From: Verticillium longisporum
Taxonomy: Eukaryota; Ascomycota; Sordariomycetes; Glomerellales; Plectosphaerellaceae
Length of the DNA: 64,000 nt
Direction: 5' to 3'
Assembly (NCBI GenBank): GCA_019188255.1
Contig: JAETXT010000005.1
Coordinates: forward strand, 1,488,001 to 1,552,000
Shown here: piece by piece, positions 54,948 through 64,000 of the stretch
Layout of the letters: each line of letters opens with the position of its first letter
Numbering within the stretch: the first letter of the stretch is position 1
Notes under the pieces: generated by a model
What the model was told of the DNA's origin: nothing
Database searches by the model: none
What the model saw: the letters and a program-made list of their open reading frames with translations, nothing else
Made by a program: the position numbers and the translations under genes

Positions 54948-57900
54948 CTTTGCGGTGGTGAGAGAACAAGATGAGACTAGTGTCTCGGAGAATTATTTGG
55001 TGGAATGTACTGGTCGAGTTCTCAACAAAGCGTCGAAACAGGTCGTATGACTGTTCGATGTACACTCAAACCTAGAAAAGGCAAGAGAGTCGTTGAGGTG
55101 CAGAAGGTGTGACAGTCGGGTTGGTGTTCTCGGCACGGGTGCTGTTACGCGAGGCGTTCTACAAACGCCAGTGACACGACGGTCAGGTTCTAAGCGGAAG
55201 ACATGGAGATGACTGTTGGACGGGGTGGCGTGAGAAGTGGTAGGTATTGTAAGGCTCGTGGGTTGCGAGGGGTGTTGAGGAAGGTGAAGCGGTCGTGACG
55301 AGAGCGAGGTGGGATGTGATAGGTAGTAGGAGTCGCTGATAAGGCGCGGCAGGTACTGGACGGGTGGCAAGTGAACACGAGCACGGGGGGCAGGAGGCAC
55401 CGATACGGCCGTAGGGGGAGGCAGGGGGCTTTCCATTGGTTTTAAAAGTGCGGCAATTGGCGGAAACCGCCTCCCAGGATCTCAGGCAAGCCAGGCGCAC
55501 CCCTGTCGCCCACCGCCCCTCCCCAGCACGCCCCTAGTCCCCTAGAGGTACAGGGCCTCCACCTTAGCTTATGGGCTTGGGGCTTGGGGCTTGGGGAGGG
55601 GGTGGAGCGGTGTCCTCGCATCTCCTCCATGTCCTGCCACATCCCTCAGTCTTCCGGCTAACGCTACCGCTACCGCTACCGCTACCACTACCATCCACCT
55701 GTATCTCCCCTATCTCCTAGACCGACCCAGCAGGCTTTCGCCGGCGCCGTCAACCGCGGCGCCCGCGCCTCTGTCTTTCGGATGCCATCCTCCAGCGGGA
55801 CGGCCAAGGCCATGACTAGCATTCATGCAGCCACATGTCGAGATGGAGGGTAGATGGTACCTCTCGTTCAAACGTCACCGCCAGTCCGCACTTCTTTCCG
55901 AACCCGGATTGGACAATGACGATCACGAGCGATAAGCAAAGAGCAGTCAAGGAGCAGTCATCGATGAAAGCATGCCCGTGGCATCTCAGACGCAGATAGA
56001 GTCTCAACCAGGCCAAGGCGGATAAAGGTCCCCTGAAGTTGGGCGGTCGGGGAACCCTTGACGGGCGCCTCATCTTCCTAGACAGAGGCTGGGATTCCCA
56101 CACGAGGGTAGATGTGCCTCATTGGCACCATTCTTTGTCGCTTCCGAGCCTCTTCATGCCGCGAGGAGGGCGCTGTTGATGCTGCCCTCGACTGACAACG
56201 CAACGGGAATCATCCCGCTGCCCAACCCGCCTGTCGCTTTTGTCAGTCGCACCAAGGTGCTGGCGCTTGGGCGACGTCGGGGTGCCTTTCCGACTCGAGG
56301 TGCACGAGTTCCGTACCCCAATCCGGCCCCGCCCTTGTCGGGCTTTGCTTCTCCTTCGTCTCAGCATCACTCTGCCACGCCACGAGGCCGGGCGGAAATG
56401 GCTTGCCTTCTCTCGATCGCGCATCCCAAGGGTCCCAGGTCCCAGCCTCTGGCGCGTGCCATTACTCGACTGCTGGATTAGGATACCGGTCCGGGATCTT
56501 CAGGGTGATGGAACAACAAGGATCCCATCCCTCCAGTGTGGGAACCCGGCTCGTGCGCTCTTGGCCCGACCGTGGTAGGCAAGTAGGCAGACCAGACGAA
56601 CGGCGCCAATTTCCAAGCATCGCCCTCAATCCAGCCTCGACTGTTCTTGCCATCCCTCGGCACAGCCTCTGGCAACCAGGAGATGATGAGTTGAGACACA
56701 GCAGGCGACAAGTGCACTTGCAACGGCGGGCGAGCCGACAGCCAGGCCTGGCAGCTGGTTGTCGCGTGACGCATTTGGGCTGCTCCTCAAGACCAACGAG
56801 CGGTCAAGCGGTGACCGAATAACCCCTGTCCTGGTCCACGCAGCGTGTAGGATTCTGTTGTTTGAAGGCCTACCTTGACTCGCCCACGCCTTGGATTCAG
56901 GGTCTTCTGGTCCGAAAAAGCGATCAACAGTCTATCATTCCAGCAGCGAACTCCAGTCTGCTTTCGGCTTCTTAGAGCCGTCCCACGCGTACAGGTCTCT
57001 TGGCTCAATGTCTCTCTTGTTTTGCAATCCTATCAGGCGATTATCTTGCCCATGCTGAGGGATTTGAGTCGACACTTTGGTACATCAGTACTTCTTTCGG
57101 GTGATGGGTCTCGTGACCCCGAGTTCCGCTTCACTGCCAGTAAACGCCCAGGCTTTCTTCACTTCCTTCCTTCCTTCGTGTTCTCCTTCCTATCTCTACT
57201 TAGCACAACTAGATCCGGTGCCCCTGACTGACTGAGCTTAATGCCGACCTCGACCTTCCTCGAAGAGTGGAATGGCCCGCCGGCGACAAAGGGATTCGGG
57301 AACCAAAGGAACAATCTCGGCTTCTAGAAGGTCTCAGCTCCAGAATTTTACTAATGGCGCTGACGGCGGCTCTACGGTCACGCCAGAAACGGAAGCCAGC
57401 CGTCGCCGGGGGATCCACCTGATGGATACGACCGCCGGCCAAGTGTGGAGCATCTCGAGTTGAAGCGCACTTGTTTCGGAGAAGAAGGGAGTTGTTGCCA
57501 CAACCAGGCCTCCAAGAGCAGGCAAAGCCACTACAGCCTGTCAACGCCCGTTGCCGTCCAAGGTCCCAGGCTCGGCCAGCAGTTGCAACAGTTCAGCCTC
57601 GTTCACAGACTGACTCGGTGACCTCTTCCGTAGTGCCGAGCAGAAACTTCACCTTTCATTCCCTCTGGCACAGCAATGGGTTCCCCCAAATCAGCCTGGG
57701 TGTTGCAGCAACTGTCCCATGTACTATCGGCGGCTCTTTCGCGGCGTGTTGGCGGCATTGGCGGCGGCAAAACATTTAGGACGAGAGCCTTCAAACTTCG
57801 CCCCCGTCGTCAAGTGGGTTCGCCGGTGGGAGCCGCAGCGAGCTCTTACGCAACAGAATTCAATAGACCCCATCGTGAAGAGTCCCGACCAGCCCAGTCG

Positions 57901-59683
57901 AAATGCAAAACATCAACATCATGAGCAGAGGTGCGACATGCACGGTAGCTACCGCTCAGTCCCGCGATAAACACTCCGCAGCCTCCCAGCTACCTCCATC
58001 GTCATCCCCTATGCCCCGGTCCCAATGGTGCAAACTCTCAGATCTGGCGATCCGACAGCGATAATGCGTTATGCTATGAAGTGCTACCCCGGCTCCGCAC
58101 TACTTCCCCATTCTCAGGGAGCCGGAAGGAAATAGGCGTGAAAGGCCGCCCGCGAGGGGGGAACAGGCCACCCAAAGATCTTGCACGTCGCAAATCGAGC
58201 TGGGAAATTCTCTCGGTACTCTTCGCAGTTGACCTGTCAGATTAGCTTAGCCGTAAATGGAATGAATCTCGACCCGGCTGCAACGCTATCCCTGCAGCTC
58301 ATTTACGTGCAGGGTCTTGGTGGCTCAAGAAGGTTGGTGTTATCGGCGAACAGCGATTGGTTCAAGTGTTTATGCACTAGTGCCTGAGGCACAGCTTAAC
58401 ATGTCCGTTGGTCGAGGTCTTGAGTGTGAGGAAACTTGAGAAGAGTTCAAGCCACGTGGATCTCCGATGCCGGGTTTCGACACATCCAAAAGCTGCCGTG
58501 AAGTGACGTCGCAACGCTTCGGCTCGGCCGCTGGCCATCCATCATTAGCTCAAGCGCGTGAGGAAGGATTATTGATAGGACTAGGTGAACGAAGCGAGTT
58601 CCGCATGCATCGACAGATATCACTATCGTTGCTTTCCACGTTGATTGATTCACAAGGTTGATGACTTCCAAGACAGACATTGATTGCCGTGAAGAGCTCA
58701 GGCCTTCTTCTGTCGAGGCGATCGCTCGGTGCCATTGGCGCCCAAGTCGCGGTCTAAGCAACGCCATGAAGTCACATTTGGCGATCATGCTTCAGGGATG
58801 GGGTATGGCTAATCCATGCTGGCAGCAGCAACTTCAGACGGAATCCATACCCTCTCTGTGACGTCAAACGCGAGGTTTTCGCAGTCACCAAAAAGCGATC
58901 GATTGCAATCGAGATGTGTGCTTCGCGTCTGAAGCTGATCAATTGACAGCATATCAGCGATGTCGGCTAGTGATCTTCGTGTCTTGCCGTCTGTTCCATG
59001 TATGCTAAGCCTGACCTGCATCGAGGGAACGCTGGCGTTGTCAGACAGTCGCATTGTCTATAGCACTGCGTCATTGTCTGCGAATGTTACTGGGCCTTTG
59101 AGCACTCTGATGAAGTTTATTGGGACCCAACTGACATGCCCAAGAGTCAGTCGCACTGGCAAGGGGGGGTGGTACCAGTGCTCAGGGGTTGACAGGATAC
59201 TGGGTCCCAGAAGCTGAGTACATGTACCATCAACGTAGTATGGCGAGTCAGGCGTTCGCAGCACCTTGGCCACAGGTCCCAGTCGCGAGACGACGTTGCT
59301 GATGAATGTGGGCTCGCTCATGGGCAAGACATTTAATGCGCCGAAGGCTACTGACGCATGCGGGGTGTAAGATGTCTGCCATTGCAGAGACTGAAAGACT
59401 TCAAGACAATAGGTAAATGACTCGACTGTTTGGCGGAGCGTGAGCAAGGAATTGGGATGGTGGAGGTTTCGAGACCCGACAGCTTTTTGCCCTGTCGGGC
59501 CATGATGCTTGCAATGTCTCGGGGTTCATTTCCTGGACGATCTTGAATAAGGCCCACGACACCCATGATTATATCGAATTTATAAGACATATGTCGACGA
59601 TAATGTAACCAGCAACTGAGGCCGTGACTCGCGAAACTAAGAGTCCATTCGAACGCCTACCTTTTTTGGTCGCGCCGGGCTGT
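54948..59683. other. Gene-poor stretch of about 4.7 kb
   Basis: The longest stretch here without a gene I can support. It contains short tandem repeats near 55573-55597 and 55663-55692. Many overlapping short frames exist, none with a recognisable domain. Confidence 0.5.
55573..55692. repeat. Two short tandem arrays
   Basis: GGGCTTGG-type 8-bp units, about three copies, occur at 55573-55597. GCTACC 6-bp units, about four perfect copies plus a variant, occur at 55663-55692. Confidence 0.8.
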
Positions 59684-60322
59684 CTACGGCATCTCCCAGC
59701 GCCCACTCTTGCCCCCGTCCTTCAGCACGACCCTCAGGTCAGAAATGACCATACCCTTGTCGACTGCCTTGCACATGTCGTACACCGTCAGGGCCGCCGT
59801 GCTCGCCGCCGTCAGGGCCTCCATCTCCACCCCCGTCTTCCCATCACACGTGACCGTCGCCTCGACGTCGATGGCGGCGCAGCCATCGCGGCTCCCCCCC
59901 TCAGCCTCGCGCGGGCGCAGCTCGACGCTGACGTGGGAGATGGGGATGGGGTGGCACAGGGGGATGAGGTCGGAGGTGCGCTTGGCGGCCATGATACCGG
60001 CGACGCGCGCGACGCCGAGGACGTCACCCTTCTTCATCTGGTTCTCGGCAATGAGACGCAGGGGCTCGGGCGTCGTAAAGGTTACCGTGCAGGCGGCCTT
60101 TGCGACGCGCGAGGTTGGCGTTTTGGAGGAGATGGAGACCATGTGCGCGGTCCCCGAGGCGGAGACGTGCGTGAGCTTCTTTGCGGGGTTGCCGTCTTGC
60201 TCTCGGCGAGGACGGGTTGTTGAGAATAGCCGGCCATTTTGGGAGAGCTGAGCAGGTGATGGTGCGGCGGCGAGGAGGTGGCGAGGGAGAGGTCGCGACG
60301 CCTGGCGGAGGAAGGATGACAT
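59684..60322 (-). CDS. cnxABC: MoaC-type cyclic pyranopterin monophosphate synthase part
   Basis: If translated alone it starts at ATG (minus) 60322 and gives 212 residues. The first 45 look like a mitochondrial targeting sequence ([27 protein letters not shown]), with an RLFSTT site typical of matrix processing. The MoaC domain follows: [72 protein letters not shown] and [15 protein letters not shown]. It covers the whole family length. MoaC converts the MoaA product to cyclic pyranopterin monophosphate, the first stable molybdenum cofactor precursor. The frame stays open upstream of the ATG to a TAG acceptor at 60406, which allows an in-frame fusion to the MoaA part; Aspergillus cnxABC is known as such a fusion. 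Confidence 0.92.
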   Translation of the reverse strand: MSSFLRQASRPLPRHLLAAAPSPAQLSQNGRLFSTTRPRREQDGNPAKKLTHVSASGTAHMVSISSKTPTSRVAKAACTVTFTTPEPLRLIAENQMKKGDVLGVARVAGIMAAKRTSDLIPLCHPIPISHVSVELRPREAEGGSRDGCAAIDVEATVTCDGKTGVEMEALTAASTAALTVYDMCKAVDKGMVISDLRVVLKDGGKSGRWEMP

Positions 60323-60405
60323 GGGACTTGGCGTTGGGAGCACTGCGTTGAACGACACGGGGCCGCCGGAAGAAGAGATTGAAGAGCGACCAGTTGAATT
60401 GGAAT

Positions 60406-60590
60406 CTACAACCAGCTATTTAGCTCCCTTCATGTAGAAAAAAAAGAAATCATTCATTTGTTCGTCAAATTGAGCCCCTGAGCTGTGCCTATGCCCGTGT
60501 CAATGCCACGTCTACACGGCATCGTCCCCCTCCCCCCGAAATTCCAGCACACCCCAACGCCATCTCATGCAGTGACCATCCAAACATGTG

Positions 60591-60621
<31 letters not shown>

Positions 60622-60638
60622 TATGAACTATTACCCAC
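60406..60638 (-). other. cnxABC: Candidate 233-nt intron that would fuse MoaA to MoaC
   Basis: Minus-strand donor G|GTGGGT at 60639/60638 and acceptor TTGTAG|AT at 60406/60405. Exon 60639 ends in phase 1 and 60405 starts with the matching two bases, so exons 61941-60639 and 60405-59684 join as one 675-codon frame (674 residues). A weak branch point (AGCTAAAT) lies about 14 nt before the acceptor. The intron is unusually long for this window and contains the (GA)14 microsatellite. If it is retained, translation ends at once in Gly-Gly-stop. Confidence 0.5.
60591..60618. repeat. (GA)14 microsatellite
   Basis: Fourteen uninterrupted GA units on the plus strand, CT on the coding strand, inside the candidate MoaA-MoaC intron. 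In the sense of transcription it forms a strong pyrimidine tract about 15 nt after the MoaA stop. Confidence 0.95.
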
Positions 60639-61941
60639 CTATCAAGATCATGGGCCGGTTCTTCATGTGCTGCAGATTCTCCATGCCCGCGTGCTTCTCC
60701 TTCTTCCGCTTGACGGCCATGCCAATAATGTCAAGCAGCTCGGCCTCGTTGAGAGCGGTGCCCAGCGCCTGAACAGACGTTGCGGGGCCCTGGCGCCTGA
60801 CCATCTCGATCTGCTTCATGGCCTCGTAGGCCTGCTCGTCAATGGGCTCGCCGGCGTTGGACTTGCGCAGGATGTCGCGCAGCGAGACCTCGGCGTTGCC
60901 AAAGAGGCACACCTTGAGGTTGCCGTCGCTCGTGACGCGCAGGCGGTTGCAGGAGCCGCAAAAGTTGTGCGTCATGCTCGTGATGAAGCCGACGCGGCCG
61001 GCAAAGCCGGGGACGCGCCACGTCTTGGCCGTGTCGTTGCGGTGGTCGCGGACCTTTTCGACGGTGGGGTGGGCGGCGCGGATGACGTCGAGCATCTCGG
61101 CGTAGCCGAGCATCTTGCCCTCGTTCCAGCGGTTGCCGTCAAAGGGCATGTACTCGATGAAGCGGACCTCGACGTCGCGGTCGCGCGTCATGTCGACAAA
61201 GGGGACAATCTCGGCGTCGTTGCGGCCGCGCATGACGACGCAGTTGATCTTGAACTTGAGGCCGGCGCCGGCGCGGTTGAGCTCGAAGACGCGGTCGATC
61301 GTCTTGCGCACGGCGGAGAAGCCGTTGCGGCGCGTCATGATCTGGAACTGCCAGGGGTCGAGCGTGTCGAGGCTCAGGTTGATGCCCGTGAGGCCGGCCT
61401 CGACCATGGCGTCGAGCTTGCGGTGCAGCGACAGGCCGTTTGTTGTGAGGCAGAGCTCCTGGAGGCCGTGGGGCCGCAGGGCGCCGAGCTGGCGCATCAG
61501 GGGCACAATGTCGCGGCGGACGGTGGGCTCGCCGCCGGTGAGGCGGATCTTGGTGACGCCCTGGTTGACAAAGACGGAGGAGAGCATGACAATCTCGGGC
61601 GTCGTCAGAATGTCGCGGCTCGGGGAGAGTGGCACGCCCTCCTCGGGCATGCAGTAGACGCAGCGGAGGTTGCAGCGTTCTGTGACAGAAATTCGCAGAT
61701 AGTCGTGCTGGCGACTAAAGTTGTCCGTGAGAAAGTCGGAAAAGGGTTTGGCATCGCGAAGGGCGTCACGACGATTTGATGTGGAATTCGCCGGAAGGGC
61801 TGGGTGAGGCGCAGGATCTGGTGTCACTGACGGCGTGGCGGCGGCCGTCGTAAGGCATCTTGGCGTCGGCTGCCGTTTCGAGGCTCTGCAGCCTACGAAT
61901 GAGGCCCGTCTCCAGATGGCATGCCTCATGATGGTCGTCAT
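60631..61941 (-). CDS. cnxABC: MoaA-type GTP 3',8-cyclase (radical SAM) part
   Basis: Single open frame of 436 residues from ATG (minus) 61941. Residues 1-60 are basic and Ser/Ala-rich, consistent with a mitochondrial presequence. The radical-SAM cluster is RCNLRCVYC (Cys90, Cys94, Cys97), followed by RLTGGEPTVRRD. The second iron-sulfur cluster is in HNFCGSCNRLRVTSDG and a later VCLF cysteine, as in MoaA. The C-terminus ends in Ile-Gly-Gly. In known MoaA/MOCS1A proteins this double glycine reaches into the active site and is essential. The enzyme rearranges GTP to the precursor used by MoaC, which follows on the same strand 308 nt downstream of the MoaA stop. Confidence 0.94.
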   Translation of the reverse strand: MTTIMRHAIWRRASFVGCRASKRQPTPRCLTTAAATPSVTPDPAPHPALPANSTSNRRDALRDAKPFSDFLTDNFSRQHDYLRISVTERCNLRCVYCMPEEGVPLSPSRDILTTPEIVMLSSVFVNQGVTKIRLTGGEPTVRRDIVPLMRQLGALRPHGLQELCLTTNGLSLHRKLDAMVEAGLTGINLSLDTLDPWQFQIMTRRNGFSAVRKTIDRVFELNRAGAGLKFKINCVVMRGRNDAEIVPFVDMTRDRDVEVRFIEYMPFDGNRWNEGKMLGYAEMLDVIRAAHPTVEKVRDHRNDTAKTWRVPGFAGRVGFITSMTHNFCGSCNRLRVTSDGNLKVCLFGNAEVSLRDILRKSNAGEPIDEQAYEAMKQIEMVRRQGPATSVQALGTALNEAELLDIIGMAVKRKKEKHAGMENLQHMKNRPMILIGG

Positions 61942-62648
61942 TCGGAGGAACAGGATGAGGAGAGTGAGATGAGTTGCCGTGGAGCAAGGGATAGGCTTCC
62001 GAGCTCAAGTCATCCGTGCAACGGGCGCCCGGATGATCAGGCGGGCGGGTCGCTGGTTGATGGGTTTGTGGAAAAACACAACACGAAAAAAGAACAAGAG
62101 AAAGCCAAACCACCGTGTAGATGGATGTGGAAAAGATGCAGTTCTCACACTGATATCATCATGTCGTGTCGTTGAATTGAGTCAGAAATGGCTGTGGCGA
62201 TAACGTCTCCGCGCTGTAGGGCGCAGGGTCCACTGATTTGATAGCCTTGGAGGGGTTGCTGAATAATCGGGTCCCTGTGACACGCCTGGCGGAGAAGGAA
62301 CGGAGAAGGCCGCTTTCCGGCCGGAGGGGCTCGGTGGGCCGTTGGCGGGGGGTTCGGTGAGCCGGTGAGGCAGAAGGTCGATGAGGGGCAACTACCCCGC
62401 GCTAAGCTCAAACTGGCAATCGGTCAATATTTGGTTTCTGTCTCTCGACAAGCAGTGAGCATTCGGGTGTCTCTTTCTCTACCAAATCAATGTTGAACCA
62501 TATCCGTGCCTCAGCCAGCCAGCATCAGAGACCGTACTTCTCGTCCAGATAGTCTTTATCGACAATCTTGTCCTTTCCATCTGGATCATCTCTCTGTATC
62601 TCCTATTCATATCTCGCTCTCGTGCTGGCTCCTGCGTACCACATCGCA
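61942..62648. other. Divergent promoter region
   Basis: 707 bp between the MoaA start and the WRAP73-like start, presumably holding both promoters. No gene seen. Confidence 0.5.
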
Positions 62649-64000
62649 ATGCATTTCACACGCGCCTTCAAATGTAGGTGCAACATGCAGCAGCTGCTAC
62701 CAGGTTCGCATCCATCACACGCACGGCACTAAACGCCTTCATAGCATCCCCACATTGTATCGCCAGTCCCGATGGGACGCTCGTCGCGACGCTGCTCTCT
62801 TCCAAAATCCACGTCCGGTCGGTCCAGAGCCTCGAGACTATCAACACCATCACCCTTCCGTCCGACATCGCAGGGCCGGTCTTTGCCTTTCAGTGGTCAC
62901 CGTCATCGACCAAGCTTCTGGTGGCTCTGGCTGAGCAGATCCATGTCTTCTCTGCCGTCCGGGAAGGGTTCCATGCCACCCTGCGCGTCCCCGCGTCGGC
63001 CACATCACGACCAACACTGATTCAGTTTGGCGCCACTGACTCTGAGGTCTGCGTGTCCACCCAGTTAGGTCTCAAAATCACCATCATCTAACAGGCCGCT
63101 TCCAGATCCAACGAGATCAACAACGCCAAGTTCGACCACGCCTCATCCGCCCCACGAGGCTTCTCCTTCCGTCCCGTGACTTCGCATCTTGCCTTGCTGA
63201 CCAGGGTCGCCGGCAATGATGTCATCAGCATCCACAACCCTGTCTCCCGGGAAGTCGAGCGATCATGGAGCCCCGAAACCGTCGATGCACAGAGCCTGCA
63301 GTGGTCGCCTGATGGTCGGTGGCTTGTGCTCTGGGAGTCGCCCTTCCAACAGCACAAAGTCCTGTTCTACACGCCCGATGGTCATCTCTTCAAGGAATGG
63401 TCTGGGCCCTCGGGTTTCACCAGCGACGTCAAGGATCACGAGCTTGGTGCAGGTGTCAAACTTTGCCACCTCAGCTCCGACGCCAGTCGGGCTGCCATAT
63501 GCGACTATACGCGCAACGTCTACATCCTGGACCTCGCAGCCGTGACAGACGCCCTGCGACTCCAACACCCAACCCTCATCGTGCCCAAGGACACTGTACA
63601 GGTCAGTCAGTAGCCCAACCCCCCGTCTGGTGTGCTGCGTTGTCGGCCGGAGACGGGGGGCGGGGAATCATGTGCATCTCACTGACAGGTACACCAGATA
63701 TGGCAGGAACAAATCACCTTCAGCGAGACGGGTCTTCCCGCCCACTCCTTCGTCAGAGCCACACAAACCGTGACCGCCCCCACTCGCTCAGTCAACAGCA
63801 CCAGCGGCAGCAGCCAGGAGGCCAAGACTGGATGTGCAGCCGTCTCTTTCGATTCGTCAACGGTCCTTGCCGCCACGAAGACGGAAGACTCTCCTAGCAC
63901 TCTCTGGATCTGGGATCTATCCTCGTCAGAGTTGCGAGCCGTTCTCATCTTCCATGGAGACGTGTCGACCTGTTCCTGGCATCCCAACATCCGCGAGCTC
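62649..64000 (+). CDS. WRAP73/WDR8-like WD-repeat protein, 3' end cut, internal TAA
   Basis: Exons 62649-62673, 62745-63601 and 63689 to the window end, with introns of 71 nt (GTAGGT, CTAAAC, TAG) and 87 nt (GTCAGT, CTGAC, CAG). The start MHFTRAFK splices to SSPHCIASPDGTLVATLLSS. WD-type strands continue: PVFAFQWSPSSTKLLVAL, ISIHNPVSREVERSW, LQWSPDGRWLVLWES and VLFYTPDGHLFKEW. After the last splice come IWQEQITF and LWIWDLSS, matching the WRAP73/WDR8 order. These proteins act at microtubule-organising centres and spindle poles. A TAA at 63089-63091 interrupts the frame right after GLKITII, and homologous sequence resumes immediately after it in the same frame. See findings for the alternatives. 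The gene continues beyond the right edge. Confidence 0.8.

Noticed and set aside
60586..61779. 397-residue plus-strand open frame
   Set aside because: Antisense shadow of the MoaA coding sequence, created by high third-position GC.

Overview
This window looks like nuclear DNA of a filamentous ascomycete, probably a Sordariomycete. The genes have short introns (about 47-100 nt) with GTRNGT-type donors, CTRAC-like branch points and YAG acceptors. They include fungal families: secreted enzymes with CBM1 cellulose-binding modules, Zn2Cys6 and DUF3425-type regulators, a Mae1-type transporter, an FAO1-type alcohol oxidase and a cnxABC-type molybdenum cofactor locus. Genes lie on both strands, spaced by long gene-poor stretches of 2-4.5 kb. 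All splice models here were built by reading splice signals and reading frames by eye.

Layout. 1-1.1 kb: decayed TPR-type gene with two in-frame stops and a frameshift. 3.2-3.5 kb: small membrane protein. 4.5-5.0 kb: stand-alone DUF3425 domain. 7.1-8.5 kb: Mae1/SLAC1-type transporter. 9-33.5 kb: a neighbourhood rich in plant cell-wall enzymes, holding a PL4 rhamnogalacturonan lyase, a CE1 esterase with C-terminal CBM1, a Zn2Cys6 regulator tail-to-tail with it, a kinase-like protein, a GH31 glucosidase, a short-chain dehydrogenase with a displaced 3' frame, a Sec14-type lipid-transfer protein, an MDP-1-type HAD phosphatase and a CE15 glucuronoyl esterase with N-terminal CBM1. 33.8-36.6 kb: large ankyrin-repeat protein. 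40.5-41.5 kb: protein of unknown family. 44.9-47.3 kb: FAO1-type GMC oxidase. 50.9-52.4 kb: ELO-type elongase. 53.9-54.9 kb: FYVE-finger protein. 59.7-61.9 kb: MoaC and MoaA parts of the molybdopterin pathway. 62.6 kb to the right edge: WRAP73/WDR8-like WD protein, cut by the window end.

How the genes work together. The PL4, CE1-CBM1 and CE15-CBM1 enzymes would attack pectin side regions, acetylated xylan and lignin-xylan ester links outside the cell. The GH31 enzyme has no signal peptide and would act on imported oligosaccharides. The nearby Zn2Cys6 factor is a candidate local regulator, but nothing in the sequence proves it.

The most striking observation is at the MoaA/MoaC locus. MoaA ends in Gly-Gly-stop, and those last codons are also a plausible GTGGGT splice donor. 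A 233-nt intron from there to a TAG acceptor would join MoaA and MoaC in one frame. Splicing or retention of this single intron would choose between a MoaA with the C-terminal double glycine and a MoaA-MoaC fusion, reminiscent of human MOCS1. Other points for checking are an in-frame TAA inside a conserved WD strand of the WRAP73-like gene and a frameshifted dehydrogenase tail.
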